NCBI GenBank assembly: GCA_003116995.1
Contig: BDSL01000107.1
Coordinates: 1 to 64,000, forward strand
Direction of reading: 5' to 3'
Length of the DNA stretch: 64,000 nt
DNA from: Yamagishiella unicocca
Taxonomy: Eukaryota > Chlorophyta > Chlorophyceae > Chlamydomonadales > Volvocaceae
Shown: one piece after another, positions 1 to 12,400 of the stretch
Position numbering within the stretch: the stretch's first letter is position 1
Layout of the letters: each line of letters opens with the position of its first letter
Notes under the pieces: generated by a model
What the model was told of the DNA's origin: nothing
Seen by the model: the letters and a program-made list of their open reading frames with translations, nothing else
The model's database searches: none
Position numbers and translations under genes: made by a program

Positions 1-2465
1 AGGCGGCTCCGGCGACGGCGGCTGCGGGGAAGGCGGCAATGGGCTTGGCGGCTCCGGCAATGGCGGTGGCGGGGAGGGCGGTGCTGGGCTGGGCGGCTCC
101 GGCTTTGGCGGCTGCGGGGATGGCGGTGCTGGGCTGGGCGGCTCCGGCGATGGCGGCTGCGGTGAGGGCGGTGCTGGGCTGGGCGGCTCCGGCGATGGCG
201 GCTTCGGGGAGGGCGGTGCTGGGCTGGGCGGCTCCGGTGATGGCGGCTGCGAGGAGGGCGGTGCTGGACTAGGCGGCTCCGGCGATGGCGGCTGCGGTGA
301 GGGCGGTGCTGGGCTGGGCGGCTCCGGCGATGGCGGCTGGGGGGATGGCGGTGCTGGGCTTGGCGGCTCCGGCGATGGCGGCTGCGGGGATGGTGGTGCT
401 GGACTAGGCGGCTCCGGCGATGGCGGCTGCGGTGAGGGCGGTGCTGGGCTGGGCGGCTCCGGCGATGGCGGCTGGGGGGATGGCGGTGCTGGGCTGGGCG
501 GCTCCGGCGATGGCGGCTGGGGGGATGGCGGTGATGGGCTGGGCGGCTCCGGCGATGGCGGCTGGGGTGAGGGCGGTGATGGGCTGGGCGGCTCCGGTGA
601 TGGCGGCTGCGGTGAGGGCGGTGCTGGGCTGGGCGGCTCCGGCGATGGCGGCTGCGGTGAGGGCGGTGCTGGACTAGGTGGCCCCGGCGATGGCGGCTGC
701 GGTGAGGGCGGTGCTGGGCTGGGCGGCTCCGGCGATGGCGGCTGGGGGGATGGCGGAGCTGGGCTGGGCGGCTCCGGCGATGGCGGCTGCGGTGAGGGCG
801 GTGCTGGACTAGGCGGCTCCGGCGATGGCGGCTTCGGGGAGGGCGGTGCTGGGCTAGGCGGCTCCGGCGACGGCGGCGGCGGGGAAGGCGGCAATGGGCT
901 TGGCGGCTCCGGCAATGGCGGTGGCGGGGAGGGCGGTGCTGGGCTTGGCGGCTCCGGCGATGGCGGCTTCGGGGAGGGCGGTGCTGGGCTTGGAGGCTCC
1001 GGCGATGGCAGCGGCGGGGAGGGCGGCAATGGGCTTGGCGGCTCCGGCGATGGCGGTGGCGGGGAGGGCGGCAATGGGCTTGGCGGCTCCGGCGATGGCG
1101 GCTGCGGGGAGGGCGGCGCTGGGCTTGGCGGCTCCGGTGAGGGCGCCTGCGGGGAGAGCGGTGCTGGGCTAGGCGGCTCCGGCGATGGCGGCTGCGGTGA
1201 GGGCGGTGCTGGGCTGGGCGGCTCCGGCGATGGCGGCTGCGGTGAGGGCGGTGCTGGGCTTGGCGGCTCCGGCGATGGCGGCTGCGGTGAGGGCGGTGCT
1301 GGGCTGGGCGGCTCCGGCGATGGCGGCTGCGGTGAGGGCGGTGCTGGACTAGGCGGCTCCGGCGATGGCGGCTGCGGTGACGGCGGTGCTGGGCTTGGCG
1401 GCTCCGGCGATGGCGGCTGCGGTGAGGGCGGTGCTGGACTAGGCGGCTCCGGCGATGGCGGCTGCGGTGACGGCGGTGCTGGGCTTGGCGGCTCCGGCAA
1501 TGGCGGCTTCGGGGAGGGCGGTGCTGGGCTTGGCGGCTCCGGCGATGGCGGCGGTGGGGAGGGCGGTGCTGGGCTTGGCGGCTCCGGTGAGGGCGGCTGC
1601 GGTGAGGGCGGTGCTGGACTAGGCGGCTCCGGCGATGGCGGCTGCGGTGAGGGCGGTGCTGGACTAGGCGGCTCCGGTGATGGCGGCTGCGGTGAGGGCG
1701 GTGATAGGCTGGGCGGCTCCGGCGATGGCGGCTGCGGTGAGGGCGGTGATAGGCTGGGCGGCTCCGGCGATGGCGGCTGCGGGGATGGCGGTGCTGGGCT
1801 GGGCGGCTCCGGCGATGGCGGCTGCGGTGAGGGCGGTGCTGGGCTTGGCGGCTCCGGCGATGGCGGCTGCGGTGACGGCGGTGCTGGGCTTGGCGGCTCC
1901 GGCAATGGCGGCTTCGGGGAGGGCGGCGTTGGGCTTGTCGGCTCCGGCGATGGCGGCTGCGGTGACGGCGGTGCTGGGCTGGGCGGCTCCGGCAATGGCG
2001 GCTTCGGGGAGGGCGGCAACGGGCTTGGCGGCTCCGGCGATGGCGGTGGCGGGGAGGGCGGCAATGGGCTTGGCGGCTCCGGCGATGGCGGCTTCGGGGA
2101 GGGCGGCGTTGGGCTTGGCGGCTCCGGTGAGGGCGGCTGCGGTGAGGGCGGTGCTGGGCTAGGCGGCTCCGGCGATGGCGGCTGCGGTGACGGCGGTGCT
2201 GGGCTGGGCGGCTCCGGCGATGGCGGCTTCGGGGAGGGCGGCAATGGGCTTGGCGGCTCCGGTGAGGGCGGCTGCGGTGAGGGCGGTGCTGGGCTAGGCG
2301 GCTCCGGCGATGGCGGCTGCGGTGAGGGCGGTGCTGGGCTGGGCGGCTCCGGCGATGGCGGCTTCGGGGAGGGCGGCAATGGGCTGGGCGGCTCCGGCGA
2401 TGGCGGCTGCGGTGATGGCGGTGCTGGGCTGGGCGGCTCCGGCGATGGCGGCTGCGGCGATGCCA
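1..2465. repeat. 45-bp coding minisatellite, about 54 units
   Basis: A 45-bp unit repeats almost without interruption, with point variants (gat/gac/aat, ctg/ctt/cta, tgc/ttc/tgg). 45 is a multiple of 3, so copy-number changes keep frame. On minus it encodes the 15-residue PPSPX shaft; on plus one frame reads a Gly-rich repeat ([15 protein letters not shown]) and another an Ala-rich one. No unit loss that shifts frame was seen. Confidence 0.95.
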
Positions 2466-2628
2466 GCGCAGGGTTCGGAGACGGGGGAAATATTTCTGCT
2501 TGCAGATTTCTTTCCTTCACCGGATTTCGACTGTACGGCATCACGTCTGATAGCAATCTGACGCCTGTTTCAGAGTCTGCAACGCTGGTTACCCGTCCAC
2601 AGAGGAAGAGCGTTACCAAGAACACCAT
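1..2628 (-). CDS. Secreted PPSPX-repeat hydroxyproline-rich glycoprotein, 3' end beyond window
   Basis: The minus strand reads openly from an ATG at 2628 to the window edge. The first 16-18 residues are a clear signal peptide ([17 protein letters not shown], cleavage likely after SVA). About 40 residues of unique sequence follow (containing [10 protein letters not shown]), then about 815 residues of a 15-residue repeat of the type [15 protein letters not shown], in which the X of PPSPX is A, Q, E, K or L. PPSPX repeats are the known shaft motif of volvocine cell-wall hydroxyproline-rich glycoproteins (GP1, pherophorin relatives, sexual agglutinins), where the prolines are hydroxylated and glycosylated and form rigid polyproline-II rods. 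The protein is therefore probably extracellular. The C-terminal domain that would identify the subfamily lies outside the window. The plus strand is also open here, but signal peptide and family resemblance favour minus. Confidence 0.82.
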   Translation of the reverse strand, partial: MVFLVTLFLCGRVTSVADSETGVRLLSDVMPYSRNPVKERNLQAEIFPPSPNPALASPQPPSPEPPSPAPPSPQPPSPEPPSPLPPSPKPPSPEPPSPAPPSPQPPSPEPPSPAPPSPQPPSPEPPSPLPPSPKPPSPEPPSPAPPSPQPPSPEPPSPAPPSPQPPSPEPPSPTPPSPKPPSPEPPSPLPPSPPPPSPEPPSPLPPSPKPPLPEPPSPAPPSPQPPSPEPTSPTPPSPKPPLPEPPSPAPPSPQPPSPEPPSPAPPSPQPPSPEPPSPAPPSPQPPSPEPPSLSPPSPQPPSPEPPSLSPPSPQPPSPEPPSPAPPSPQPPSPEPPSPAPPSPQPPSPEPPSPAPPSPPPPSPEPPSPAPPSPKPPLPEPPSPAPPSPQPPSPEPPSPAPPSPQPPSPEPPSPAPPSPQPPSPEPPSPAPPSPQPPSPEPPSPAPPSPQPPSPEPPSPAPPSPQPPSPEPPSPAPPSPQPPSPEPPSPAPLSPQAPSPEPPSPAPPSPQPPSPEPPSPLPPSPPPPSPEPPSPLPPSPPLPSPEPPSPAPPSPKPPSPEPPSPAPPSPPPPLPEPPSPLPPSPPPPSPEPPSPAPPSPKPPSPEPPSPAPPSPQPPSPEPPSPAPPSPQPPSPEPPSPAPPSPQPPSPGPPSPAPPSPQPPSPEPPSPAPPSPQPPSPEPPSPSPPSPQPPSPEPPSPSPPSPQPPSPEPPSPAPPSPQPPSPEPPSPAPPSPQPPSPEPPSPAPPSPQPPSPEPPSPAPPSPQPPSPEPPSPAPPSPQPPSPEPPSPAPPSSQPPSPEPPSPAPPSPKPPSPEPPSPAPPSPQPPSPEPPSPAPPSPQPPKPEPPSPAPPSPPPPLPEPPSPLPPSPQPPSPEPP

Positions 2629-5221
2629 TTGCCGCAGCAATGTGGCAGACGACGTCGCGCTTCGACTGGCCGATGCTGTGTCAAGCCTGTGCACGCATGT
2701 TTCCTTCTTCGTTGTTCCTCTGAATGATGCATCTACGCGAGGATCCAGTCTTCGACTGGTTTTGAACGCTAATTGAGGTGGCTGCCTTAACACACCATTT
2801 CCTCCTGAATAAGGGCAGTCCAGGCAGTCAATGGCTGCTGTCAGTGCGTGTCAAAGGGTCGCTGCCCTCACGTTCGGTATGCGCACGGGTTGAGTCATAT
2901 GCTGGTTCATCAAGCGCCTACATGCCATCACGACAGGCCTGTGGACGATCGTCCGCTCGACGCGCTGAACTATTGGCAAAGCAAGATACCTTAATGTTAA
3001 GGCACGGTGTTATTCGCACAGCCATCCAGTCCCGTCGGCACCACTGCCACCGCTTTCAATGTCGCGTGCAGTCCTTAGTATGGCCAATCCCATTATTTGG
3101 CATAATGTTGGCATGGACCGTCCGGCCCCCCAACATGAATTCCTCCCGCCCCCGGAAATAGCTCTCCACAGGTTTATCGGTAGTCACCCAAGTGCTCCAG
3201 CATGCACACGCAACCACGTGTCCGAAGGCTATGACGCCAGCTAGCTTCGACCCTCCACTCCCCATGTCACGTAACCGGGTCTCGCCTGCCCCCCGAAGAT
3301 GTACTAGCAATACCCGCGAGTACGGCGATACCCGCCTGCCCCCCGAAGATGTACTAGCAATACCATATTGCAAAATGTAATCTGCATGTGTCCATCCCTT
3401 GCCCAGCATACCTCTCGGCGGGTGCCGCATGCTATGTTGGCGGCACCGCTGCTAGCTCCTGGCCACAGGCAGCTGCGCGGCGCCAGGTCCCACGCTGTAT
3501 TGGAAGCCCTTCCTGCATACATCACATTTAGGATTTGCGCGGCCGACATTGCGTTAATGATTCGCGTCGAGGGGGTAGGAGTCAAGTTGCCGGCAAGGAT
3601 TGGATGCTTAAAACACAGTCTGAACATTCATTACTTAGACCCCAAGACGAATTAGCCTGTCGCAGCATTATAGCGCATCGTTTTTTGCACATCGGCACCT
3701 GTGCGTGCCCTCCATGCCGGGTTTACGCTCACCCGAGCTCCAGTGTCGCCAAATTATCATCAATTGTCGTTTATATTGGATGTCTTGCGATCCATGTGCG
3801 CATCCAAAGCCGCAACGCACAGAATCGGTTGTCCGGCGGTCCAGCTTCGCAGCGACAGGGGGATAGCAGCACTGCGCGCCTCTCCACCTGGCTTTTCCAA
3901 TCTAGATTAGATTATTTTAATCATAGGCTATCTGGTCAACGCTCAATTTGCCACGCCAGCGATTTGCAGGTTGTTGCAGGTCTCGGTTCGCGCGCCTCAG
4001 CAGCTGCGACGCGTAGCTTTAAATTATCTTATTACAGCAGGTACATAGCCTTCATTTTTAAGTGCTTGAGCATTAAGACTCAAGTACTTGAGCGCTATTG
4101 GGGCTATGTAGGGGGGGGGGTCGTTCGTAATTTTCGACTAGCGGTAAATGCGTCAGATCATGTAAAATAATAAGTTAAAAATGTTATGTCAAAGCCAATG
4201 TATGGAGTGATGTGGAAAACTAAAGAAGTTGATAAAAAGGAAGGGCATGACAGATGTCCGTACCCCTTAGAAAAGCCACGAGAACAGAATACGACAATCC
4301 CCCGGTCCCGCGGGCCTCGCCTAAATCGTGCCCCTCTTGGGCATAGGTGCCCCATATCCGGCGACTTACCCTTTTACCGCAGGATCAGCACACATCGTCA
4401 GCTATACGATACCTTGGCGCGACAGCTCTCGATCACGCCGGATTGAAGCTTGGAGGCGCTGCACAAAGGCACCGGCTCGCGACTTATGAACGTACAATCG
4501 GCGTTCGCGCGCAAGACAGATGCTGAAAATTATGTCCGCTAATCCACATCCATCCGTGTTGGCGCACTAAAAAGAACGCGCCATGACATTGCGCCTCCTT
4601 GCACTCGTCGTTGCCGGTGATCCACCCCTGATCCACCTGCAAAGGAGCGCTGAAGCGTCAGGACCTCCTCCATTGGATGATGCCCGACGCCCATGCAGCC
4701 ATTGCCGACGGCTTCACACATCGCCAGCGCCCTCAACCTAACGCAGGCTGGCGCAGGCGATACACCGCTTCTGTGAGCCTTCAGCTACGCCGTGCAGCAT
4801 TCCCAATGGGGCCGCAGGCGACATTCACGTCACCACCTGAGGGGTTGGCACCACGCAATCACGGCGCCCGCCAATTCCTTGCCAAGGCCGATGCCAAGAA
4901 CGCGGCTGCTGCCGCAGCCATGCGGCAGCCCGCTTCCTTTTACCACTGCAGCTCTTGGCGGCAACATAGTACAGTCAAGCGGCATTGCCGGAAAAGCAAC
5001 GGAGCCTGCGGCACGTCACAACTCGGAGCTGTACCAGTACCTCGCTGCTCCATTCCACGATCCTGGTTGCGCCGTCAATCTGAACGCAACGTGCAGCAAC
5101 ATCCCGACAACCGCACCGCGCCTGACCTGCCTCCATCCGATCGCGCGCTGGCTTCATAAATAACATAGGTTACGACGCCCATCACGACGCCCAACGTGTG
5201 GCGAGTACCGTCCTGCAGGGC
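2629..5221. other. Intergenic region; 50-bp tandem duplication
   Basis: This holds the presumed promoter of the cell-wall protein gene and the region 3' of cobS. No convincing gene was recognised; open frames are short, overlap each other and match no family known to me. A 32-bp segment occurs at 3283-3314 and again at 3333-3364 (period 50), and a run of nine G lies near 4111. The stretch 3600-4200 is visibly more AT-rich than the genes. Confidence 0.6.
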
Positions 5222-7632
5222 TCAGCAGGTTCCCCAGTCCACTATCCGCCGGCAGTACAGGACCGGCAGCGCCGCCACCGCCGCCATCAGCAGCAACGGC
5301 GCCGCGGCCCCAAGGCCATCCACGCGGCCCCAATCGGCGCAGAGCGCGCAGTAGCAAAGCACCTCAGCCACCTGAATCGTCGCCCCGAGGAAGTCGCCCA
5401 TGACGCCCCCGATCACCGAGTTGCCGTACAGGCCGCCCGCCAGCGTGACGACTACGACCACGCCGTACACGATGCAAGCTCGCTGCGCGCCCAGCGCCAC
5501 CAGCGGCACGGCGGCCGCCACCAGCGTGCTGATCAGCAGGCGAGGCGCCGTCAGCAGGCGCGTGCTCTGAGCCATCCAGTTGTACATGCCGCGTTTGGCG
5601 TCCTCGTCGTCCTGGAGTACGGCAAGGAGATCGAGATCCAAAAAGGGAAAGGACGGTTTGGCATGGGTGGCGCTGTCGTGATTCGGTGCGCTGCGATAGT
5701 CACGGGCCGGGGGGTCCGCGATCCGGAGAAAGGTGCCCTTGCCGGACGACGCATACGCAGCAAATATCACGTAATCGATGGCTAGGATGGGCGCTTTTGT
5801 ATTCCTGTGGTAGCTCGATGGACGTCGTTCCCGTCCACCTTCGCCGCTGCTCCGTCACTCCTTGGAGACACAAGCCGCACCCCGTTGCACTGCGCCAGCC
5901 GGCGCGGCCACCCCAACATGCCTCTGCGCGTGCAGGCGCTAACCCCGCACCAACCCTTGGGGTATCCCCGCCAGCCCTCACCCCTCCACGCTACCCCACA
6001 CCGCATGCCCCAACAGCGGCCCGGCCCGCCCCCCGCTGGTCTCCTCCCGAGCCTCACCTGGATGTAGGTGCAGCAGTAGATCAGCGGCAAGCAGGTCCAC
6101 CGGCTTGCCGCGTGGACGGCTATCAGTGCCGCCACCGTCGCGCCGGGGCCGCCCGCCGTCGTCAGGGCCGCCAGCGCCGATAGCTTGAGGTGCAGCGCCA
6201 GGCACACACCCACGAGTGCGTAGGTGCCCACCCGGCTGTCCTTCATGATACGCAGGATCTGGGTACGACCCCAGCCGCCGCCGAAGCCTGGCGGGGTGGC
6301 GGCCGGGCGGGCAGTAGTTTGGGCGCGGAGCCAAGGGCCGTCGGCAGAGGTGAGGTGAGGATGCCTGGTTGGCTTTGATGCCATGGATACCGGCGGCGGC
6401 GCTTCCGGATTGGCGTGGGATCGCGAGATGAGATGGTGGGTGCGTCGGACCGCGGGTGCTGGTCAGTGCAGTGCGCAGGACGTTCCGTGTCCAACCCACC
6501 AGCGGATTCGTCCGTCCTTTCCTTACTCTGTATCAAGCGTCAGCCCCTCACGATGCGAGGTTGCGCTGGGTATACAACACAGCCGCGGGGGGGCATCAGC
6601 CCGCAGCTACAGTTCCCGCTAGGGCGCGGCTTCATGTGATCATGTTCCTGGGTGTCCCGCCGTACCATCGAATGTGTCCGCCAGCCCATCCTCATGGAAG
6701 CACCCAGTCAGCCACACCGTGGCGAAGGTGGAGATGGTGGCGGCGATGGCGGGCGTCCAAAGCACCGCAGCAGCGTTGAAGAAGACCGCCCCCCAGGCGC
6801 CGATGAGCACGCCAAACAGCGGGAACCTGCACCGCCAGCATGCAGCCGCGGAAGACAAAGCAGCAGCAGTTACGAAGCAGCATGAGCTGGGGCGAGCACC
6901 ACTCGAGAGGCGCGTAAAGCCCGAGAGGGAACCCGCCCAACCAATTCCGGTACTCGTGCCGAAACGCTTGCAAATGCGGAGGGTTTTGCTCGAGGCTGGA
7001 GGATATTCGCTTCCTGGAGGGCGCTGAAGAGAATGACCTGGGCCGACCGGCCGCAAGGCGGTGGCCCGGGTACACCAATCGTCAATCCTGCACCCTACAG
7101 CTGACAGGCGTTCGATTGCTGTACAGCCTGCGGCGGTCCACGGCCGTGGCAGCTCTCACCACATCATGGAGCGCACAAGGAAGGCTGGGTGGTGGTCAAT
7201 GCCCCGAGGCACCGGCAGGCGCGTCAGGAACATGAGGCCTGCAGGGTGGCACATGTTTGCGAGGACGGCTCAGCAAACCGAGGACCAGTGGTGCAGCAGG
7301 GATCGCGATCCCGGTTCCGGTGCGCTCATGCAGTGCTGCGCAGTCCTCCCCAATGGGTCGCGGAGCAGCGCACCTGTGAAGAAAACCCGGTACTCGCTCG
7401 ACCACAGCCGACGGCTGTCGTACGTGTCCCCGCAGTCGTCTGTCCCGCTGCCTCGCGCCTCGATCTCTGCTTTTGTGATCGCGCCGCTCGCATAGTCGTT
7501 GGGCGGCGCCTCAGGCTTAGCCCCGACTGCGCCGGTCTTGCCGCTAGCCGCCTGACCCGCCGCCGGAATTTTGCCTTTCAGGACCGCCAGTGCCTCCGCA
7601 CTCGGAGGCCCTCCGCGTTTGTTCGGTGCCAT
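5222..7632 (-). CDS. cobS: Adenosylcobinamide-GDP ribazoletransferase (cobalamin-5'-phosphate synthase)
   Basis: CobS joins adenosylcobinamide-GDP to alpha-ribazole (phosphate), the last step of nucleotide-loop assembly in B12; it is a polytopic membrane enzyme. Exons (minus): 7374-7632, 7160-7238, 6666-6826, 6058-6287, 5222-5611; every junction is in phase, giving about 372 aa. Family motifs appear in order: MFLTRLPVPRG (exon 2), FPLFGVLIGAWGAVFF, the signature FHEDGLADTFDG split across exons 3/4, LRIMKDSRVGTY, and GGVMGDFLGA near the C-terminus (bacterial form GGQTGDTLGA). Start is ATG 7632 (MAPNKRGG); about 60 hydrophilic residues precede the conserved core. Algae that need B12 are known to keep CobS, CobC and CobT homologues to remodel pseudocobalamin, so remodelling rather than de novo synthesis is the likely role; no other cob gene is nearby. 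Confidence 0.93.
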
Positions 7633-9438
7633 GTCGGCGATGGTCAAGGTCTTGCGATGGCAGGATCAGCGACGGCGCAGCCACCAGCAGGTCAGTCGCC
7701 AAGTTGTGCTTGCACGGTCGGCGCGAGCGTCTAAGCTCCAACCTCTAACAATTTAATCAGTTCCGATTGAAAGGCTCGGCAAGCGAGCATGCAGTGCCGC
7801 TTTAGCTGGTACCGTGAGCGAACTTGCTCGGGGCAGAGCTGCAAGTAGGTCGCTAGTTCACGACAAGATCTGCAACGTGCATGCAGGTATATATCCTACT
7901 GTTAAAGGCAAAATTATCTCCATCGGTTTCCTAGGGCCCCTCTTTTTCATTCGTAATGCCGTTTGATGCAGTACCCTGCCGTACTCTCATTACGTGTAAT
8001 TCGTTAGGGACCCCATTCTGCCCCATTGCAGCCTTATCGCCGGAGACTCCTTCGCTGCTTTCCGCAATGGGAATATTGGACTGTCAGTCATTGGATTGCT
8101 GCTTGTTACCGCCTTCCGCACGGGCAGCGTTGAACTGGCTGCATCTGGAAGGAGGACCGGTGGGACACCGCCTGGGCACGGCACAGGTGGCCGGGGCCCC
8201 TCGGACAGGGTGCCAAAAGCAACGTCCCAGCTTCGTCAACTTTGAGCCTGGGTCTCATGGGCCATACGGCGCCCGTATAGGTGTCCTAAAGACCGACATG
8301 CTGGGTGCCCCGTTACCCTCTCGTGTTCCTGTCGTGCGAATGGCCGTTCCCCTGCATTAATCTCCAGAAATGGCTTCACCATGAAAGTCGGCGTTGGGGA
8401 ACGTTGCGTTTTCGAGGCAACTCGCATTTGGCCGCTGAATAGGTACAGTTTTTGGCAGTATGGCTTTGCAGCCCCCCAGGGTTGAAGGAAGAGGATCTAC
8501 CACTCAACAAGCCTTACCTGAACGTTCCACTGCGCCGAGGTTGCCTGCAATAGCCTCTAAGGGATATGGAAAGCGCCCGTTGGACGTTTAAATTACAAGA
8601 AGCGCTCACGAAGAGGTGTCATGTCCTGGGCCACAGCAATCTCCAGGCTCTCCAGCGACGCCAGGTTTGGGTTCGCATGCCTGCTGCGCTTGTCCAGTTT
8701 GGATATTTAAACAACGTCCAATGACATTATCCCTTGGTTAGTCTGCGCTTCTTAGACTGCTATGTGCGACAACAAGGGCCAAATCAGGCCACTACGCAGC
8801 CTAGCTGACGCACGCACTGGAGCCAATCTCGCAGTCGGTTGTCATCTTGGCCACCCCCACCCTACACCGAACACAAGCTGCAGTGCTTAGAGGCACCTCA
8901 TCCAGTGGATGAGGATGCCCCAAAAGGGAAAATTAAATTTCATACTCGCAATCTCAATCTTCCTTAGCTCACGTCGCTCAACAGACATCACTAGGCGGCG
9001 GCACATGTAGCGACATGCTCGCCCTCGATATGCATGCACCTTTGCCCCAAAGCCCTCCAAACCAGAGCTCCCACGATAACGAACCCGCTCCAACAAAATA
9101 GCACTGCAGTTCGTGCAGCCACTCTCATCAACCGCCGGGCTTCGCCAGCCACACCAAGAGCAACCAGATGTGCCCACGACATCCATTCGCTCCTCTCATC
9201 ATCCAGGGCCTGGAACCGAACTGCGCTGCGTCGCTGCAGTGGTCTTTATGCACGGACTGTTCCCGCCAAAACATCAATACACGGTTGACTCGTTGCAAAA
9301 CCGCCAATGGGGCGTAAGTTATCTAAACACTCCAGGTATCGGCGTCGCAGAGAACGATCAGGGCCATCAGCACTGCTACACGGACACGCCAATGCCGCCG
9401 GAACAAACGCCGCGACGGTCACTCTATGAGCCGACTGC
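7633..9438. other. Intergenic region between cobS and chlH
   Basis: This spans the upstream region of cobS and the 3' flank of chlH, both on minus. I see no gene with splice-consistent coding sequence and no recognisable repeat. The visible open frames are short and differ in composition from the flanking exons. Confidence 0.5.
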
Positions 9439-12400
9439 TTACTCGACGCCCTCAATTTTGTCCTCCACGTCCATGTACAGCTGCCGTAAGCGCTCCAGCT
9501 GCTCGGGCTTGGCGTCCCAGTACCCGCGGCCGTTCGCCTCCAGGAAGGTGGCAACCAGCTTGCGGAAGCTGTTGGGGTTGGTGTTCATGAGGCGCTCGGC
9601 CATGGCCTCGTCCTCGATGAATGTCGAGTTGGCCTCGTCGTACACCCAGTTGTCCACCATGCCCGAGGTGGCGGACCAGCCCATCGTGTTGGTCATGCGC
9701 TTCTGGATCTCGCGGACGCCCTCGTAGCCCGAGGCGAGCATGCCCTCGTACCACTTGGGGTTCAGAAGCTTGGTGCGGGCGTCCAGGCGCACCGTCTCGC
9801 CCAGGGTGCGCACCTGCGCGTTGGCCGTGGTGGTGTCGGCAATGTAGGCGCTGGGCGAGCGGCCGTCGTTGCGGAGCGACGCTACCAGCTTGGTGGGGTC
9901 CGAGTCGAAGTAGTGCGACACGTCGGTGAGCGAGATCTCGCTCGAGTCCAGGTTCTGGAAGGTCACGTCCACGGTCTTCATGGCCGTCTCGAACACGTCG
10001 CGCTGCATCTCGCCGCCAGCGCCGGGCCTGACGGGAAGGGAGATATGAAGACGGTGTCAGAAATGGAAGGGGCGCCGCATCGCCGAGTACCTCGGGTAAG
10101 GCAGCTTGCAGGAGACGCAGGAAGGAATTATCAGCAAGCAGCGGGCAACGTCCGCAATTTGCACCCTCCAACGCATACCTGTCGGAGTTGAAGGCGAATG
10201 ACTTGCGCTTAAGGTACATCTCCTGCAGCTGGGACTCATCGCTCCAGCTGCTGTTCTCAACCGCCAGGTTGACGTTGGAAGAGTAAGAACCGGAGCTGTT
10301 CGAGAACACACGCGTGGCGGCGTCACGCAGGCTCTGGAGACCCAGCTCGGCAGCCTACACAAGGTTACAGCGCAGACCGAAGGATAGGATAGGTAAGGAC
10401 GAGATGTTCCGATGAGGACCATGACGTCCTAACCCCAAACCCGGTCTCCTGTGATGTTATCAGGACGTCCCTCAAGTGTCATCATTGCCGATGAGAAGCG
10501 TGCGCGTCCTTCTGTCACTTTTCCGAACCCAAACTGTATCAGCCTGACACGAACCCATAACCATGCTCAATGTATCCGTACCTGCTCCTTGGCGTGCTTG
10601 CGCACGAAGTTCATTTCATCCGGCTCGTCCAGCTCGGCCGCCATCTTAATGGCACGGTCCAGGAGCAGCATCTGGTTGACGAACAGGTCGCGGAAGACGC
10701 CCGAGCAGTTCACCACCACGTCCACACGCGGGCGGCCCAGCTCCTCCAGCGGGATCACCTCCAGCTTGTTGACGCGGCCCAGGGCGTCCGGCACCGGCTT
10801 AACACCCACCATCATCATGACCTGCACACGACATCCGTGGTCGCCAGTAAGTCCCGGTGACCGCAACGTGAGGCAACACTCCTTCCAGCTTTACGGTACT
10901 CAGTCGTTCACCGAACCACGCTACGACGAGATGATGCAAGCTGCCCTCCAGCGGTGAGGCTACTAGGGCAGGTAGCGGAGATGCGGGGCAGCCGGACTGA
11001 CCTGTGCCAGCGACTCGCCGTACGTCTTAATGTTGTCCGTGCCCCACAGCACCAGCGCAATGGTCTCGGGGTACTTGCCGCCGTTGTTGTCCTTCTCGCG
11101 GTCCAGCAGCCGGTCCACAACCAGCGCGGCACTCTTCAGGGCAGCCTGCGCACGTGTGAAGACGGACAGCCGCATCAAGTAATGTCCAGTCGTATACAGG
11201 CTGCAATTGCGGCTTTGCTTACAAAACAAGCATCCAGCAGCGCCTCACACGTGAAACCCATGAAAACATTCGTGTAGACCCGGCTACGCATAGTCACCCA
11301 CCTGCGTGGGGATCGACTGCGGGTCCAGGGCGTGGATGTTCTTGCCAGTGGGCAGCACGTTCGGGTTGCGGATGGGGTCACCGCCGGGGCCGGGTTCGAC
11401 GTACTGGCCGTCAAGCGCCTCCACCAGGGCGCCCAACTCGTTGTCCTTGACCACCTGAGATACCACGGCGTGGTAGCAGTCTCGTAGTCAGGTTACATGG
11501 CCAACACATGACGGCCGGCAATCGACAGGCGGCAGGCCACGTCGCGTACCTGGGTCAGACAGAACTCCAGATAGTTGAACAAGGTGATCAGATCCTGGCG
11601 ATCCGCGCTGGCAAACTCGCCGTTCTGCAGGCCGCGGACCCACGGGTCGACGTAAAAGCCCGTGAACTTCAGCAACGATGTGATGAAGTTGGTGCCGATG
11701 CGGCCGTTGATGCCGGTGCGGTCCTTGACGAACTCCCGCACGCAGTCGCGGCTGGCCTGGGTGATGCGCTGCAGGGTGTCGACGTCCGCAAGGATGCCCT
11801 TGTTGTTGCCCTGGTAAATCTGCAGACAAATTAGGGCAACACCAGGAATGTCACTTACGAGCGGCACATATAGCATCTGCCGTCATGTAGCAGCCGCATT
11901 GCAAGCAACCGAGTTAGTCGGTCTGTACTCTGTAGATACGAAGTCTGAAAACCGTCGTCCGTACAGCTGAGCAACAGAGCCAAACCAGGTACTCCATCCA
12001 TGCGCACTGCTAAAAGACTGTTCGTGGCGGTCCGTCGTGACCCATGATGGTTGCTTCAGGTGGCCGCCTCACGGCGGGTTCGCACTTGCACGATGTCGCG
12101 GCGCATGGAGCGCACATCAGTACTCGGTACTCTGTAATTATTGCAGATCACAACTTCTCCTATACCTACATCACCAGTCGGCCCCCGCACACACAAGTTC
12201 CAATGGCATAAAGATCCACCACCCGTACCTGCTCGATGTCACGGCCCATGGCGCGCGCCAGGATGCCCGGCATGCCCTTGATGGGCGGGTTGTTGTCGGG
12301 GCGGTCAAGCTCGGCGATGTTGACGAGCGTGGCCACGGCCTCCTCGGCCGTGGGCGGGCAGCCAACTACGTGCAGACCGCACGGCAGCAGGCGCGACTCG

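Noticed and set aside
2..2776. Plus-strand Gly-rich open frame across the minisatellite
   Set aside because: The opposite strand encodes a signal peptide plus the well-known PPSPX mot if; the plus frame has no start in the window and no family match. Kept only as a finding.
3535..4170. 211-codon plus ORF near the left end
   Set aside because: Runs through AT-rich, repeat-like DNA with unusual codons and no family resemblance; its start is not an ATG in good context.
10189..10354. chlH exon 17 ending at 10189
   Set aside because: Recounting the donor (CAG|GTATGC) places the exon end at 10179, which is the only position that keeps frame into exon 18.
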